Positions 19,419 through 27,894 of a stretch of 64,000 bases of DNA are shown piece by piece. The position numbers and the translations under genes are program-made. The DNA comes from Acidihalobacter_A sp037381185 (GTDB taxonomy: Bacteria > Pseudomonadota > Gammaproteobacteria > DSM-5130 > Acidihalobacteraceae), in NCBI RefSeq assembly GCF_037381185.1, contig NZ_JARRQY010000001.1, positions 81,040 through 145,039 of the forward strand. Reading direction: 5' to 3'. Every line of letters starts with the position of its first letter. Position 1 is the stretch's first letter. The notes beneath the pieces were generated by a model. That model ran no database searches. It saw nothing but the letters and a program-made list of their open reading frames with translations, and was not told the DNA's origin.

Positions 19419-20132
19419 TCAGCGGCGTGAGTGCAGGCGGCGTTCGGCCTTGCGCAGCAGTCCTTCGAGATCGGTGATGTGGATGTGTCCGGCATCGGTG
19501 TCGATGATGCCTTCGTGCTTGAAGCGGTTGAGCAGACGGTTGACGACAACGCGCACGCTGCCGATGAGGCGGGCAATGTCCTCGTGCACGAGGCCGTGCA
19601 GCAGGCTGTGTTGACCCTGTTCGGTGTCGATGTGGCGCAGCAGCAGATGGGCGAGGCGGGCCGAGGTTTCGTGCAGGGCCAGATCCTCGGCCAGTTCGGT
19701 CAGTTCGCGTAGGCGCGTGGCGGCGCAGTGCAGCAGCGTCCGGCGCAGGGGGGGATAGCACCGCATCCACTCGTGCCAGCGGGCGAGCGGTGCGCAAACA
19801 GCCTGCGTTTCGTCCAGCGTCTCCGCAAGTACGCGGTGCGGTTGGCCGTCCAGCAGGGTGATGAGGTTGTGGCCATCGCCGGGGTCGAGCAGATACAGCG
19901 TGACGGCGCGGCCGCTGTCGGGATGTTCCGCTTCGATGCGGACTCTTCCATCCAGCAGGACGTAAAAGAACCCTGTGGTGTCTGCGGCGGGCATGACCTG
20001 TGCGCGTTTCGCCCACCGCAAGGGTTGCAGGCCGGTCGCGAGCGTGCCTAGTTCGGCATCCTGCAGACCGTTGAACAGCGTTAGCGGGCGCAGGCGTTCG
20101 GGCAGCGGATCAGCGTGGTGATGTGCGTGCAT
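19419..20132 (-). CDS. Crp/Fnr family transcriptional regulator
   Basis: The 237-residue protein has an N-terminal cyclic-nucleotide-like beta-barrel (FFYVLLDGRVRIEAEHPDSG) and a C-terminal winged helix-turn-helix (HEDIARLIGSVRVVVNRLLNRF). It lacks the N-terminal cysteine cluster of oxygen-sensing FNR. The recognition helix reads SVRVVVNRLL rather than the ExxSR pattern of FNR, ANR, DNR and CRP, so its DNA target may differ. It lies 69 bp downstream of eno, and upstream of the ppk2 operon. A role in controlling one of the two flanking operons is likely but unproven. Confidence 0.87.
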   Translation of the reverse strand: MHAHHHADPLPERLRPLTLFNGLQDAELGTLATGLQPLRWAKRAQVMPAADTTGFFYVLLDGRVRIEAEHPDSGRAVTLYLLDPGDGHNLITLLDGQPHRVLAETLDETQAVCAPLARWHEWMRCYPPLRRTLLHCAATRLRELTELAEDLALHETSARLAHLLLRHIDTEQGQHSLLHGLVHEDIARLIGSVRVVVNRLLNRFKHEGIIDTDAGHIHITDLEGLLRKAERRLHSRR

Positions 20133-20201
20133 GGACGAATGCTGTCGACCGCCGCGCGGGGAACGCGCGGCGGTTGCGGAACGGAGAGCTTGCAGGAGCG
20201 T

Positions 20202-21497
20202 TCAGAAGCGTACCGGGCGTACGTAGGCGTGCTTGCCTGCATAGCGTGCCGCTGTGCCGAGGTGTTCCTCTATGCGCATGAGCTGGTTGTACTTCTCCAC
20301 GCGTTCGCCGCGCGCGGGCGCGCCGGTCTTGAGGTGGCCGGTGTCCAGCGCGACGGTCATGTCGGCGATGAAGCTGTCGACGGTTTCGCCCGAGCGGTGC
20401 GAGACGAAGGCGCCCCAGCCGTGGTCGCGCGCCAGGCGCGTGGCGGCGATGGTCTCGGTGAGCGTGCCGATCTGGTTGAGCTTGATCAGCACGGCATTGG
20501 CGATGTCCTGCTCGATGCCCTTGGCGATGATCGCCGGATTGGTGCAGAAGATGTCGTCGCCGACCAGTTCGATGGTGTCGCCCAGCGCGTGGTTGAAGCG
20601 CTTCCAGCCCGCCCAGTCGTCTTCGGCCATGCCGTCCTCGATCAGTGCGATGGGGTAGGCGTCGACCAAGCGTTCGTAGTACTCGACCATCTCGGGGGCT
20701 TCGAGCTGGCGTTTTTCGGTGCGCAGGTTGTAGTGGCCGTCCTCGAAGAATTCGCTGGAGGCTGGGTCGATGGCGATGCCGACGTCGGTGCCGGCGCGCA
20801 GACCGGCCGTGGAGATGGCCTGCACGATGAGTTCGAGCGGCTCCTCGTTGGACTTGACGTGCGGCGCGAAGCCGCCCTCGTCGCCTATGCCAACGGACAG
20901 GCCCTTCTTCTCCAGCAGCGCGAGCAGGGCGTGATAGACCTCGGCGCCCCATTCGACGGCTTCGCGCAGGCTGCCGGCGCCGTAGGGGGCGATCATGAAT
21001 TCCTGGAAGTCGGGGCCCTGCCAGTGCGCGTGCACGCCCCCGTTGAGGATGTTCATGTGCGGCACGGGCAGGCGCGTGGAGGCCGGCCCTCCGAGGTAGC
21101 GGTACAGCGGCAGGTCGCTGGCCGCGGCCGCGGCCCGGGCCACCACGAGCGACACGCCGAGCATGGCGTTGGCGCCGAGGCGGGCCTTGTTCTCGGTGCC
21201 GTCGAGGGCGATTAGGGTGGCGTCGATGGCGGCCTGGTCGCGAGCGTCCATGCCGATGAAGTCGGGGGCGACGGTGTCGTTGATGTGGGCGACGGCCTTG
21301 AGCACACCCTTGCCGCCGAAGCGCTTGGCGTCGCCGTCGCGCAGTTCGACGGCTTCCCGTGCGCCGGTGGAGGCGCCGGAGGGTACTGCGGCGCGGGCTT
21401 GCGCGCCGCAGGCCAGGGTGCAGTCGACTTCGACCGTGGGGTTGCCGCGTGAGTCGAGGATTTCGCGGGCGGTGAGTGCGGTAATGGTGGCGTCCAT
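20202..21497 (-). CDS. eno: Enolase
   Basis: The 431-residue protein starts at MDATITALTAREILDSRGN and shows classic enolase signatures: SGASTGAREAVELRDGD, the metal aspartate and glutamate region IALIEDGMAEDDW, LIKLNQIGTLTE and FVSHRSGETVDSF. It interconverts 2-phosphoglycerate and PEP. The chosen ATG at 21497 follows an AAGGAGAAG ribosome site; the longer open frame has no homology. It is the sixth gene of the USP-led glycolytic operon, 34 bp downstream of pyruvate kinase. Confidence 0.97.
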   Translation of the reverse strand: MDATITALTAREILDSRGNPTVEVDCTLACGAQARAAVPSGASTGAREAVELRDGDAKRFGGKGVLKAVAHINDTVAPDFIGMDARDQAAIDATLIALDGTENKARLGANAMLGVSLVVARAAAAASDLPLYRYLGGPASTRLPVPHMNILNGGVHAHWQGPDFQEFMIAPYGAGSLREAVEWGAEVYHALLALLEKKGLSVGIGDEGGFAPHVKSNEEPLELIVQAISTAGLRAGTDVGIAIDPASSEFFEDGHYNLRTEKRQLEAPEMVEYYERLVDAYPIALIEDGMAEDDWAGWKRFNHALGDTIELVGDDIFCTNPAIIAKGIEQDIANAVLIKLNQIGTLTETIAATRLARDHGWGAFVSHRSGETVDSFIADMTVALDTGHLKTGAPARGERVEKYNQLMRIEEHLGTAARYAGKHAYVRPVRF

Positions 21498-21531
21498 GTG
21501 AGTCTTCTCCTTTTGGGTGGGGTGGTGACGG

Positions 21532-22965
21532 TCAGTGCCGGTCGACGCCGGGCAGGATCTCCACGCGGTTGGTGGTGCCGGGATGGCCGCGTGATGATCC
21601 CTGGGTGAAGATGAGCGGTCCGCCACCGAGTTTGTTGGCGTGCAGCCAGTCGTAGGCTATGTCCTGCCAGTTGCGCGAGTCGTCCGCAGTGTGTAAGGGG
21701 TGGACGCCGTAGCTGAACAGTAGACGCTGGCAGGTGACGTGGTGCCGGGACAGCGCCACGGTCCAGGACGGCAGATGGAAGCTGGCGATGCGCCGAGGGG
21801 TGGCGCCCGTTTCCGTGGGTGTGAAGACGTAGGGTGCACGCAGGTTTTCGACTGAAGTGACGACGTTGAGCGAAACGATGTCCTCAATGCTTCGGCGCGT
21901 GTCGCGGCGGCGGTCGAACATTGTGGCCGATGGCTGTGCGCGGCGTGCGGGTTCGGTCTGGCGCGCTATGCGGCCGAGCATCTTGACGGCATCCACGGGA
22001 TAGGCGCCGATGGCCGACTCCTCGGACAGCATGACGGCGTCGGTGCCGTCGAGCACCGCGTTGGCTACGTCGGTGGCCTCGGCGCGGGTCGGGCGGCTGT
22101 GGTCGACCATGGATTCGAGCATCTGCGTGGCGGTGATCACGGGCTTGCCGAGGGCGTTGGCTTTGCGGATCAGACGTTTCTGAATTAGCGCGATGGCTTC
22201 GATGGGGGTTTCCACGCCGAGGTCGCCGCGCGCGACCATGCAGCCGTCGGCGGCGTCGAGGATTTCGTCGAGGTGGTTCAGGGCGTCGGCGCGTTCGATT
22301 TTGGCGATCAGATAGGGGGCGGCGCCGAGCGCTGCGGCTTCGTTGCGCACACGTTCGACGTCGCTGGCATCACCGACGAAGGAGATGCTGACCGCGTCCA
22401 CCTGCTGTTCGCAGGCGAAGGCGAGCAGCGCCTGGTCGCGCTCCGTGAAGGCCGGCAGCGAGATGTGCATGTGCGGGATGTTCAGCCCCTTGTGCGAGCG
22501 CAGTTCGCCGCCGACGGTCACGCGGCAGCGGACCTCGGAACCCGTGACTTCCAGCACCTTGAGCTGGATGAAACCGTCGTTGAGGAATAGCGATTCGCCG
22601 CGCCGTACCGCCTGCGGCAGTTCCGGGAAATCGGGTACGGAAACCCGTTCCGCGTTGCCGACCAGCGGCTCGGTGGTCAGGGTGAAGCGATCTCCGTGGT
22701 GCAAGCGCAGGGGGGCGGGGCTGATGCGGCCGATGCGCAGCTTGGGGCCTGGCAGGTCGGCCAGGATGGCCACGGGCCGGCCGGCCTGCTCGGAGGCCTG
22801 GCGCAGCTTGGCGACGGTGCCCGCATGACTGTCGGCGTCGCCGTGGGCGAGGTTGAGGCGCGCGACGTTCATGCCGGCTCGGATCATGCGCACGAGTACG
22901 GCGATCTTGTCCGAAGCCGGGCCGATGGTGCAGACGATCTTGGTCTTGTGGCGTGGCAGATTCAT
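21532..22965 (-). CDS. pyk: Pyruvate kinase
   Basis: The 477-residue protein has the N-terminal KTKIVCTIGPASD, the catalytic IAKIERADALNHLDEI with the active lysine-containing segment, the MVARGDLGVETP signature and the TQMLESMVDHSRPTRAEATDVANA effector-linked region. It converts PEP and ADP to pyruvate and ATP. One base separates its ATG from the stop of the aldolase gene upstream, and eno follows 34 bp downstream. Substrate-level ATP formation by this gene and PEP regeneration by ppsA in the adjacent operon imply tight regulation of the pair. Confidence 0.96.
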   Translation of the reverse strand: MNLPRHKTKIVCTIGPASDKIAVLVRMIRAGMNVARLNLAHGDADSHAGTVAKLRQASEQAGRPVAILADLPGPKLRIGRISPAPLRLHHGDRFTLTTEPLVGNAERVSVPDFPELPQAVRRGESLFLNDGFIQLKVLEVTGSEVRCRVTVGGELRSHKGLNIPHMHISLPAFTERDQALLAFACEQQVDAVSISFVGDASDVERVRNEAAALGAAPYLIAKIERADALNHLDEILDAADGCMVARGDLGVETPIEAIALIQKRLIRKANALGKPVITATQMLESMVDHSRPTRAEATDVANAVLDGTDAVMLSEESAIGAYPVDAVKMLGRIARQTEPARRAQPSATMFDRRRDTRRSIEDIVSLNVVTSVENLRAPYVFTPTETGATPRRIASFHLPSWTVALSRHHVTCQRLLFSYGVHPLHTADDSRNWQDIAYDWLHANKLGGGPLIFTQGSSRGHPGTTNRVEILPGVDRH

Positions 22966-22966
22966 G

Positions 22967-23866
22967 TCATTCGCCGTGGTAGATGGCGAGCGCGCGGGCC
23001 GGATCGACGTTGTCGAAGGTGAGTGCGCTGATGGCGTTGCAGAAGCGCACGGCCTCGTCCAGCGGGCGCTGGTGGATGTTGCGCCCGGTGGCGCTGCCGG
23101 CGATTCCGGCTTCCTGCAGTTGGGCGTGCAGCCGTTCGAGGAAGGCTTCGACGGTGGTTTCGCGGCCGCCGGCGCAGATCACGCGGGTGCGCCCGGCGGC
23201 ACGTACCGCCTCGCGCAGCTTGTCCGCGCCACCGTCGGGTGGGTTGACCTTGACGAAGTCAGCGCCGAGGCAGGCGACCAGACCGGCCACGCCGGCGATC
23301 AGGTGCGGATCGTACTCGTTCTTGACCGCCTCGCCGCGCGGGTAGGCCCAGATGACGGCGAGCAGGCCGAGTTGGTGCGCTTCGAACACCAGGCGTGCGG
23401 CTTCGGAGTACATCTGGCTTTCATAGGTGCTGCCGGGATAGATGGTGTAGCCGACGCCGACGATGTTCAGCGCGGAATCTTCTCGCAGGCGTGCGACCTG
23501 CTCCAGCGTGTGCCACTGCAGGCTGACCGGATCGCGACTGGCGGTCGAGATGAGATGGGTCTTGGCATTGAGCTTGATGAGGTAGGGGACGTCCGGGTAG
23601 TCGGGGCCGTAGCGCGCGATCAGGCCGAGCTGGGTGGCGAAGACGCCGATGCGGGCCTGCGCGGCGATGCGGAACAGGTGCTCGGGATCGCCGTCATCCT
23701 CGGCGATTCCGCTACCGACGAAATCGTCGTTGAGATGTTCGACCTTCTGGTCGCCGGCCATCAGCATCAGCCGTCCGCTGCCCTGGGTCGCCCGCTGAAG
23801 GTTGTCCAGGTAGATTTGGTGGCAGGTGGCGGGAACGTCGAAGGGAATCGGCGAATGGTTGTTCAT
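22967..23866 (-). CDS. Class I (DhnA-type) fructose-bisphosphate aldolase
   Basis: The 299-residue protein belongs to the archaeal-type class I aldolase family. It has the early MAGDQKVEHLND segment, a conserved VGYTIYPGS strand, the Schiff-base lysine region ADFVKVNPPDGG and the late phosphate-binding ICAGGRET. It cleaves fructose 1,6-bisphosphate to triose phosphates without a metal. Its ATG overlaps the stop of the flavoprotein gene (ATGA at 23863-23866), and pyk follows after one base. Grouping with pyk and eno makes lower glycolysis the likely role. Confidence 0.9.
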   Translation of the reverse strand: MNNHSPIPFDVPATCHQIYLDNLQRATQGSGRLMLMAGDQKVEHLNDDFVGSGIAEDDGDPEHLFRIAAQARIGVFATQLGLIARYGPDYPDVPYLIKLNAKTHLISTASRDPVSLQWHTLEQVARLREDSALNIVGVGYTIYPGSTYESQMYSEAARLVFEAHQLGLLAVIWAYPRGEAVKNEYDPHLIAGVAGLVACLGADFVKVNPPDGGADKLREAVRAAGRTRVICAGGRETTVEAFLERLHAQLQEAGIAGSATGRNIHQRPLDEAVRFCNAISALTFDNVDPARALAIYHGE

Positions 23867-25251
23867 GCGTGACCTCTCAGATTATCAAGACAGTGTACGC
23901 GGGCGCGTAGCGCCTCGCCGGTGGCGGCGACGATGGGGTGGACCGGCGCGGTTAGGCGCGGCTGGCTGCCGAACTGGAAACTGGCCAGGTCGGAGGCCGT
24001 GGCGTGCAGCTGGATGGCGACGCCGATGATGTTGACCAGTTCCCCGGTGGTGGGGCCTCCGATGATCTGGCCGCCGAGCAGGCGTTCGCTGTTGCCGTCG
24101 AACACCAAGCGGCAGAACACTTCGTGCGTGTCCGGCATGGTGGCGGGGTGGTGGTCGGGCAGGCGCGAGGTGCCGGTGAAGACCTCGAAACCGATCTCGC
24201 GGGCACTGGCCTCGGTGAGCCCGGCGACGCCGAAGGCGAGGTCGCCGACCTGACTGGCGTAGACGGCGATGGTGCCCGCGTTGGCGCGCGGCAGGCGCAG
24301 GGCGTAGAGGTTCATGCCGGCAATGCGGCCTTCGGCGGCGGCCTGCGAGGCGAGCAGGGCATGGCTGGCGTGGCGGGTGAAGTAGTCCTGCTTGTGCGCG
24401 CAATCGCCGACGGCGAAGACGTCCGGATGTTCGCGCGAGCGCTGGAAACCGTCGACCCAGACGCCGCCGGAGCGCGCCAGGGTCATGCCGGTGGCGTGTG
24501 CGAGGTCGGTGTTGGGGCGGGCGCCGATGGCGATCAGCACGGCGTCGGTCTCGATCAGGCGGCCGTCGACGAGCCGAATGCCGGCGACGCGTTTGCCGGT
24601 CTCGTCGGCCTCGATGGTGGTGACGGTGGCGCCGGTGTGCACGTGTACGCCATTCTCGCGCAGGCGTTGTTCGACGATGCTGCAGGCATCGCTGTCGAAC
24701 GATGCGGCGAGCAGCTGCGGGAGCTGTTCGACGATGTGTACTTCGATGTCGCGCTTGCGCAGCTCGTCGCCGAACTCGACGCCGATGAAGCCGCCGCCGA
24801 TGACGGCGAGGCTGCGCAGGTCCGGTAGCGTTTCGGTGAGCAGTTCGTCGAGATAGTCATAGTCCTTAATGACCGTGAAGACGCCTTCGAGTTCATGTCC
24901 CGGTATCGGTGGTACGAACGGGCGCGAGCCGGTGGCGAGCACTAGCCGCTCCCAGCCGATGCGACGTCCGGATTCGAGGGTTGCGATGTGTTCCTGCAGA
25001 TCGATCTCGGCGACGCGGTCGACGATCAGATGTCCGCCGGCGGCCAGGAACGGCGCGCGGCCGGCAAGATCCTCTTCCGTGCCGCCCAGCGTGCCGAAGA
25101 TGTAGGGGATGCCGCAGGGCACCAGGGCGTCTTCTTCGGGGCGCACGACGGTGATGCGTTTGTCGGGCCAGAACTGTGCAGCGGTAATGCCGGTCATCAT
25201 GCCGGCTGGTCCGCCGCCGATGATGAGAACGTCCGTATTGTCGGTAGTCAT
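23863..25251 (-). CDS. FAD-dependent pyridine nucleotide-disulfide oxidoreductase (CoA-disulfide reductase / NADH oxidase-like)
   Basis: The 462-residue flavoprotein has an FAD-binding IIGGGPAGMMTG at the N-terminus, a single redox cysteine in ALVPCGIPYIF (about residue 46), the NAD(P)-binding VIGGGFIGVEFG (about 166) and the second FAD motif DVFAVGDCAHK. The lone cysteine in a PCGIPY context is typical of CoA-disulfide reductases and NADH oxidases of the Nox/CDR group rather than two-cysteine disulfide reductases. It probably recycles NADH or a low-molecular-weight thiol. It is coupled to the aldolase gene and lies 26 bp after the DUF4010 gene. Confidence 0.85.
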   Translation of the reverse strand: MTTDNTDVLIIGGGPAGMMTGITAAQFWPDKRITVVRPEEDALVPCGIPYIFGTLGGTEEDLAGRAPFLAAGGHLIVDRVAEIDLQEHIATLESGRRIGWERLVLATGSRPFVPPIPGHELEGVFTVIKDYDYLDELLTETLPDLRSLAVIGGGFIGVEFGDELRKRDIEVHIVEQLPQLLAASFDSDACSIVEQRLRENGVHVHTGATVTTIEADETGKRVAGIRLVDGRLIETDAVLIAIGARPNTDLAHATGMTLARSGGVWVDGFQRSREHPDVFAVGDCAHKQDYFTRHASHALLASQAAAEGRIAGMNLYALRLPRANAGTIAVYASQVGDLAFGVAGLTEASAREIGFEVFTGTSRLPDHHPATMPDTHEVFCRLVFDGNSERLLGGQIIGGPTTGELVNIIGVAIQLHATASDLASFQFGSQPRLTAPVHPIVAATGEALRARVHCLDNLRGHA

Positions 25252-25277
25252 GCTGAGTTATCCCGTGTGCTGTGGAT

Positions 25278-26543
25278 TCAGGTACTTGTGAGATAGGCAT
25301 AGCCGATGGAAATGGCAAATGTCGCAGCGAGCCAGGCGGCGGCAGGCATGACCGCCCGGTTGCGGCCCAGGGCCAGGGCGTAACCGGCCTTGAGTAGGTT
25401 GTTGCTGCCGCTGGCGATGACCACGGCGACCATCAGAGCGGTTTCCCCGATCGGGAACTTGCCGTCGAGCAGCGACAGGATGAAGGGATCGATGTCGGTG
25501 AAGCCGACCGCGAAGGACAATACGTGCAGGCCGCGAGCGCCGTAGTCGGTGATCACGAAATGCGTGATGGCGGCGAACAGTACGAACAGCACCGCGAACA
25601 GCAGTGCGGTCGAGAATTCCAGAGGGTGGTGTGGCGGGGCTTCGTCATGATCGGCAGCGGAGCGTTGCGAACCGCGCAGCAACAGCCATACGACGACGCC
25701 CGAACTCAGCGCCAGAATGCCGAACGGCAATGCCAGGCGCAGCGCTGTGGCGCCGTGTCCGAGGAGGGCGATCAGCGCCCACAGTCGCAGGTACATCATC
25801 AGCGTGGCGAGCACGATGGCAGCTGCGCTCAGGCGGCCGTCGTCGGGCGCTTCGCGTATGCGCTTGCCCAGTACGACGGTGGTGGCGGTGCTCGAGTACA
25901 GGCCTCCAAGCGCGCCGGTGAGCAGTATGCCGCGGGCCGGAAAGAAGTAGGCCTGGGCGATATAGCTTATGTAGGAAATGCCGGATACGACCAGCACGGC
26001 CAGCCACAGCTGGTACCAGGTTACGGTGACGAAGCTTGCGATCTGGCTGTCCGGCAGTAGGGGCAGGATGAGTCCGGCCATGATCAGGAATTTGGCCAGG
26101 GTGACCGCCTCGGTGCTGCGGAAGGCGTCGGACAGGCGGCGGATGCCAGGTTTTTCGCCGAGCATCAGCAGGATGACGACGACGTAGAGCACCGGCAGCC
26201 ACAGCGGGCCCTTGAGCGCGAGGGGGCCGATGGCATACACCAGCAGGCCGACCAGGTGGGTCAGCAGGCGCTTGCGGCCTTCGCGCTGGCGATGCCAGTA
26301 GCTGATGGCGAAGAAGCCGCCAACGATCAGCAGACCCACTCCATACAGCCGCAGATCGGGATCGAGCAGGGCCAGCACGAAGCCGAACACCGCCAGCAGG
26401 GTCAGGGTGCGGGTGGTGCCGTAGCCCAGACCCTCGCCGGCGGCGCGCCGGTAGCTGTGCAGTTCGAGGCCGATCACGAAGCCGAACAGCGTCGTGGCGA
26501 CGAAGGCGATCAGCAGCGGCGACAACGTAGCGACGTGAGGCAC
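25278..26543 (-). CDS. MgtC/SapB N-terminal plus DUF4010 membrane protein
   Basis: The 421-residue protein is hydrophobic throughout, with roughly twelve predicted transmembrane helices. The first 130 residues resemble the MgtC/SapB domain (FGFVIGLELHSYRRA, GTTRTLTLLAVFGF). The rest matches DUF4010 (GALGGLYSSTATTVVLGKR, VGFTDIDPFILSLLDG). Function is not established for this family; a channel or transporter is assumed. It is the second gene of the USP-led operon (42 bp after the USP stop region) and precedes the flavoprotein by 26 bp. Confidence 0.85.
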   Translation of the reverse strand: MPHVATLSPLLIAFVATTLFGFVIGLELHSYRRAAGEGLGYGTTRTLTLLAVFGFVLALLDPDLRLYGVGLLIVGGFFAISYWHRQREGRKRLLTHLVGLLVYAIGPLALKGPLWLPVLYVVVILLMLGEKPGIRRLSDAFRSTEAVTLAKFLIMAGLILPLLPDSQIASFVTVTWYQLWLAVLVVSGISYISYIAQAYFFPARGILLTGALGGLYSSTATTVVLGKRIREAPDDGRLSAAAIVLATLMMYLRLWALIALLGHGATALRLALPFGILALSSGVVVWLLLRGSQRSAADHDEAPPHHPLEFSTALLFAVLFVLFAAITHFVITDYGARGLHVLSFAVGFTDIDPFILSLLDGKFPIGETALMVAVVIASGSNNLLKAGYALALGRNRAVMPAAAWLAATFAISIGYAYLTST

Positions 26544-26585
26544 GTCTTCAGCGCTCCATGCGGTGCATCTGCGGCGCGTCGCCGT

Positions 26586-27050
26586 TCAATGTGCATCGCC
26601 GGCCGGCACGACCAGGATCGGCAGCTTGCCGCGCCGGACGAGGGTTTCGGCAGTGCTGCCGAGCAGCAGCCGGGCCAGGCCGTGGCGGCCGTGCGTGGTG
26701 ATGACCAACAGGTCGGCCTGCCAGCCGTCGGCGGCATCGAGGATGGCCCGGTCGATGCGCCCGTCGCTGGATTCGATGAGTTCGGAATCGACTTCAAGTC
26801 CGAGTTCCCTGGCGCGGGCTACGGCGCCGTCCAGGGACTTGCGGGCGCCGGCCAGCAGGTTTTCACGCAGCAGTTCAGGCTCGATCCAGGCCAGCTCGCC
26901 GCCCACGTGGTCGCCCAGCGTCTCGTCGACTACGGTGACCAGTTTGACCCGTGCGCCCTGGTCGTGTGCCAGGCGGGCGGCGTGTTCTAGGACGGCGTTG
27001 GAGCTGGGACTGCCGTCGGTGGGAATCAGGATGCGCTGGTATAGGCCCAT
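26586..27050 (-). CDS. Universal stress protein (UspA family)
   Basis: The 154-residue protein has ILIPTDGSPSSNAVL at the N-terminus, the ATP-binding TTHGRHGLARLLLGSTAE loop and the LPILVVPAG ending of UspA. It resembles the USP at 7747-8223 in length and motifs, so the two may be paralogues of one stress system. It is the first gene of a minus-strand operon with DUF4010, a flavoprotein, aldolase, pyruvate kinase and enolase. A perfect FNR/ANR-type palindrome lies 152 bp upstream of the ATG. Confidence 0.92.
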   Translation of the reverse strand: MGLYQRILIPTDGSPSSNAVLEHAARLAHDQGARVKLVTVVDETLGDHVGGELAWIEPELLRENLLAGARKSLDGAVARARELGLEVDSELIESSDGRIDRAILDAADGWQADLLVITTHGRHGLARLLLGSTAETLVRRGKLPILVVPAGDAH

Positions 27051-27201
27051 GGTCTCTCCCCAGAGCGGCGCTTCGGCGCCGCTTGTCGATCGGTCGGTTA
27101 CGGGTGCGTTTGTGCAACAGGTTCATCGGAGAACATCTTAACTCTCCACCCTATGTTTGACCGTTTGCGCAGCGGCGGTTCGCAGCCTGCGTGCGCTCGG
27201 C

Positions 27202-27215
27202 TTGATCGTGATCAA
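27202..27215. promoter_or_regulatory. Perfect FNR/ANR/DNR box upstream of the USP-glycolysis operon
   Basis: The 14-bp sequence TTGATCGTGATCAA matches the FNR/ANR/DNR consensus TTGAT-N4-ATCAA with no mismatch. It lies between the DUF2934 gene end (27346) and the USP start (27050), within the only space available for a promoter of the USP-led operon. The distance to the ATG (152 bp) allows an untranslated leader. Oxygen-responsive activation is inferred from the consensus. Confidence 0.65.
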
Positions 27216-27243
27216 CTAAAACCGGTTTGTGCGCGATACGCGG

Positions 27244-27270
27244 CCGTCCGATCCGTTGCGGATCGGACGG
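27244..27270 (-). terminator. Probable transcription terminator hairpin after the DUF2934 gene
   Basis: A perfect 12-bp stem (CCGTCCGATCCG and its complement) with a 3-base TTG loop lies 76 bp past the DUF2934 stop on the minus strand. A second GC-rich inverted repeat (ACGGGC/GCCCGT) follows at about 27278-27291. There is no T-run, so strict Rho-independent behaviour is uncertain. Confidence 0.45.
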
Positions 27271-27345
27271 TGGCCGACGGGCCGGCCCGTTTTGGGAGGC
27301 CCGTCAATGGGCGCAGGCGGCCTTGGGCCGCTTGGAACGGGCGCC

Positions 27346-27690
27346 TCAGTGCTGGGTGGTGCCGCTCAGCTGGCGGTCTATCTGCGCTTCGGCCTGCAGC
27401 CAGTCGTCCAGGGTGCGGCCACTGTCGAAACCGTGGCTTTCCGCGATCAGGTAGGCTGCTTCGGCGATCATGCGATAACGCTGCTCGGCGGTGACCGGCG
27501 AGGCCGCCTTCTTGCGTGAACGCGTCGTTTTGGTGCCTGATTTGGCGGTCGTGGCTGTTTTTGATGCGGTTTTTGCCGCAGGCTTGGCTGCAGCCTTCTT
27601 CGCTGCGGGTTTGGCCGTCTTGCTCGAAGCGGCTGTCTTGGTCGTGGCGGTACGGCGGCGGGGCTTGGTCGGTTCGGTAGTATCGCTCAT
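27346..27690 (-). CDS. DUF2934 protein with histone-H1-like basic N-terminal tail
   Basis: The 114-residue protein starts at the ATG at 27690 (MSDTTEPTKPRRR), eight bases after GGAGG. Residues 5-68 are a low-complexity Lys/Ala/Pro/Thr tail with AKPAAK-type repeats like bacterial H1-like and AlgP proteins. Residues 70-105 match the DUF2934 domain (RYRMIAEAAYLIAESHGF, then DDWLQAEAQI). It is probably a nucleic-acid-binding or nucleoid-associated protein, but DUF2934 has no known activity. It is divergent from the SIMPL-domain gene and has its own hairpin downstream. Confidence 0.82.
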   Translation of the reverse strand: MSDTTEPTKPRRRTATTKTAASSKTAKPAAKKAAAKPAAKTASKTATTAKSGTKTTRSRKKAASPVTAEQRYRMIAEAAYLIAESHGFDSGRTLDDWLQAEAQIDRQLSGTTQH

Positions 27691-27894
27691 GTGGGCCTCC
27701 ACAAGTGGTAGGGGTAGGACTACGGTCTTGAGCCGAAGCAAGCAACGTGCCGGGCTCAGGGGAAGTCGGGCCGGACGCGGCAAGCGTGCCGCTGCCTGTA
27801 GATGAGCTGGTCACCATCATAAAACTTTATTCCGAAAAATATAGGGGTATCGCTATGACAGTGTCGTTAAATGCAACCGAAGAGGAGAATTGAC

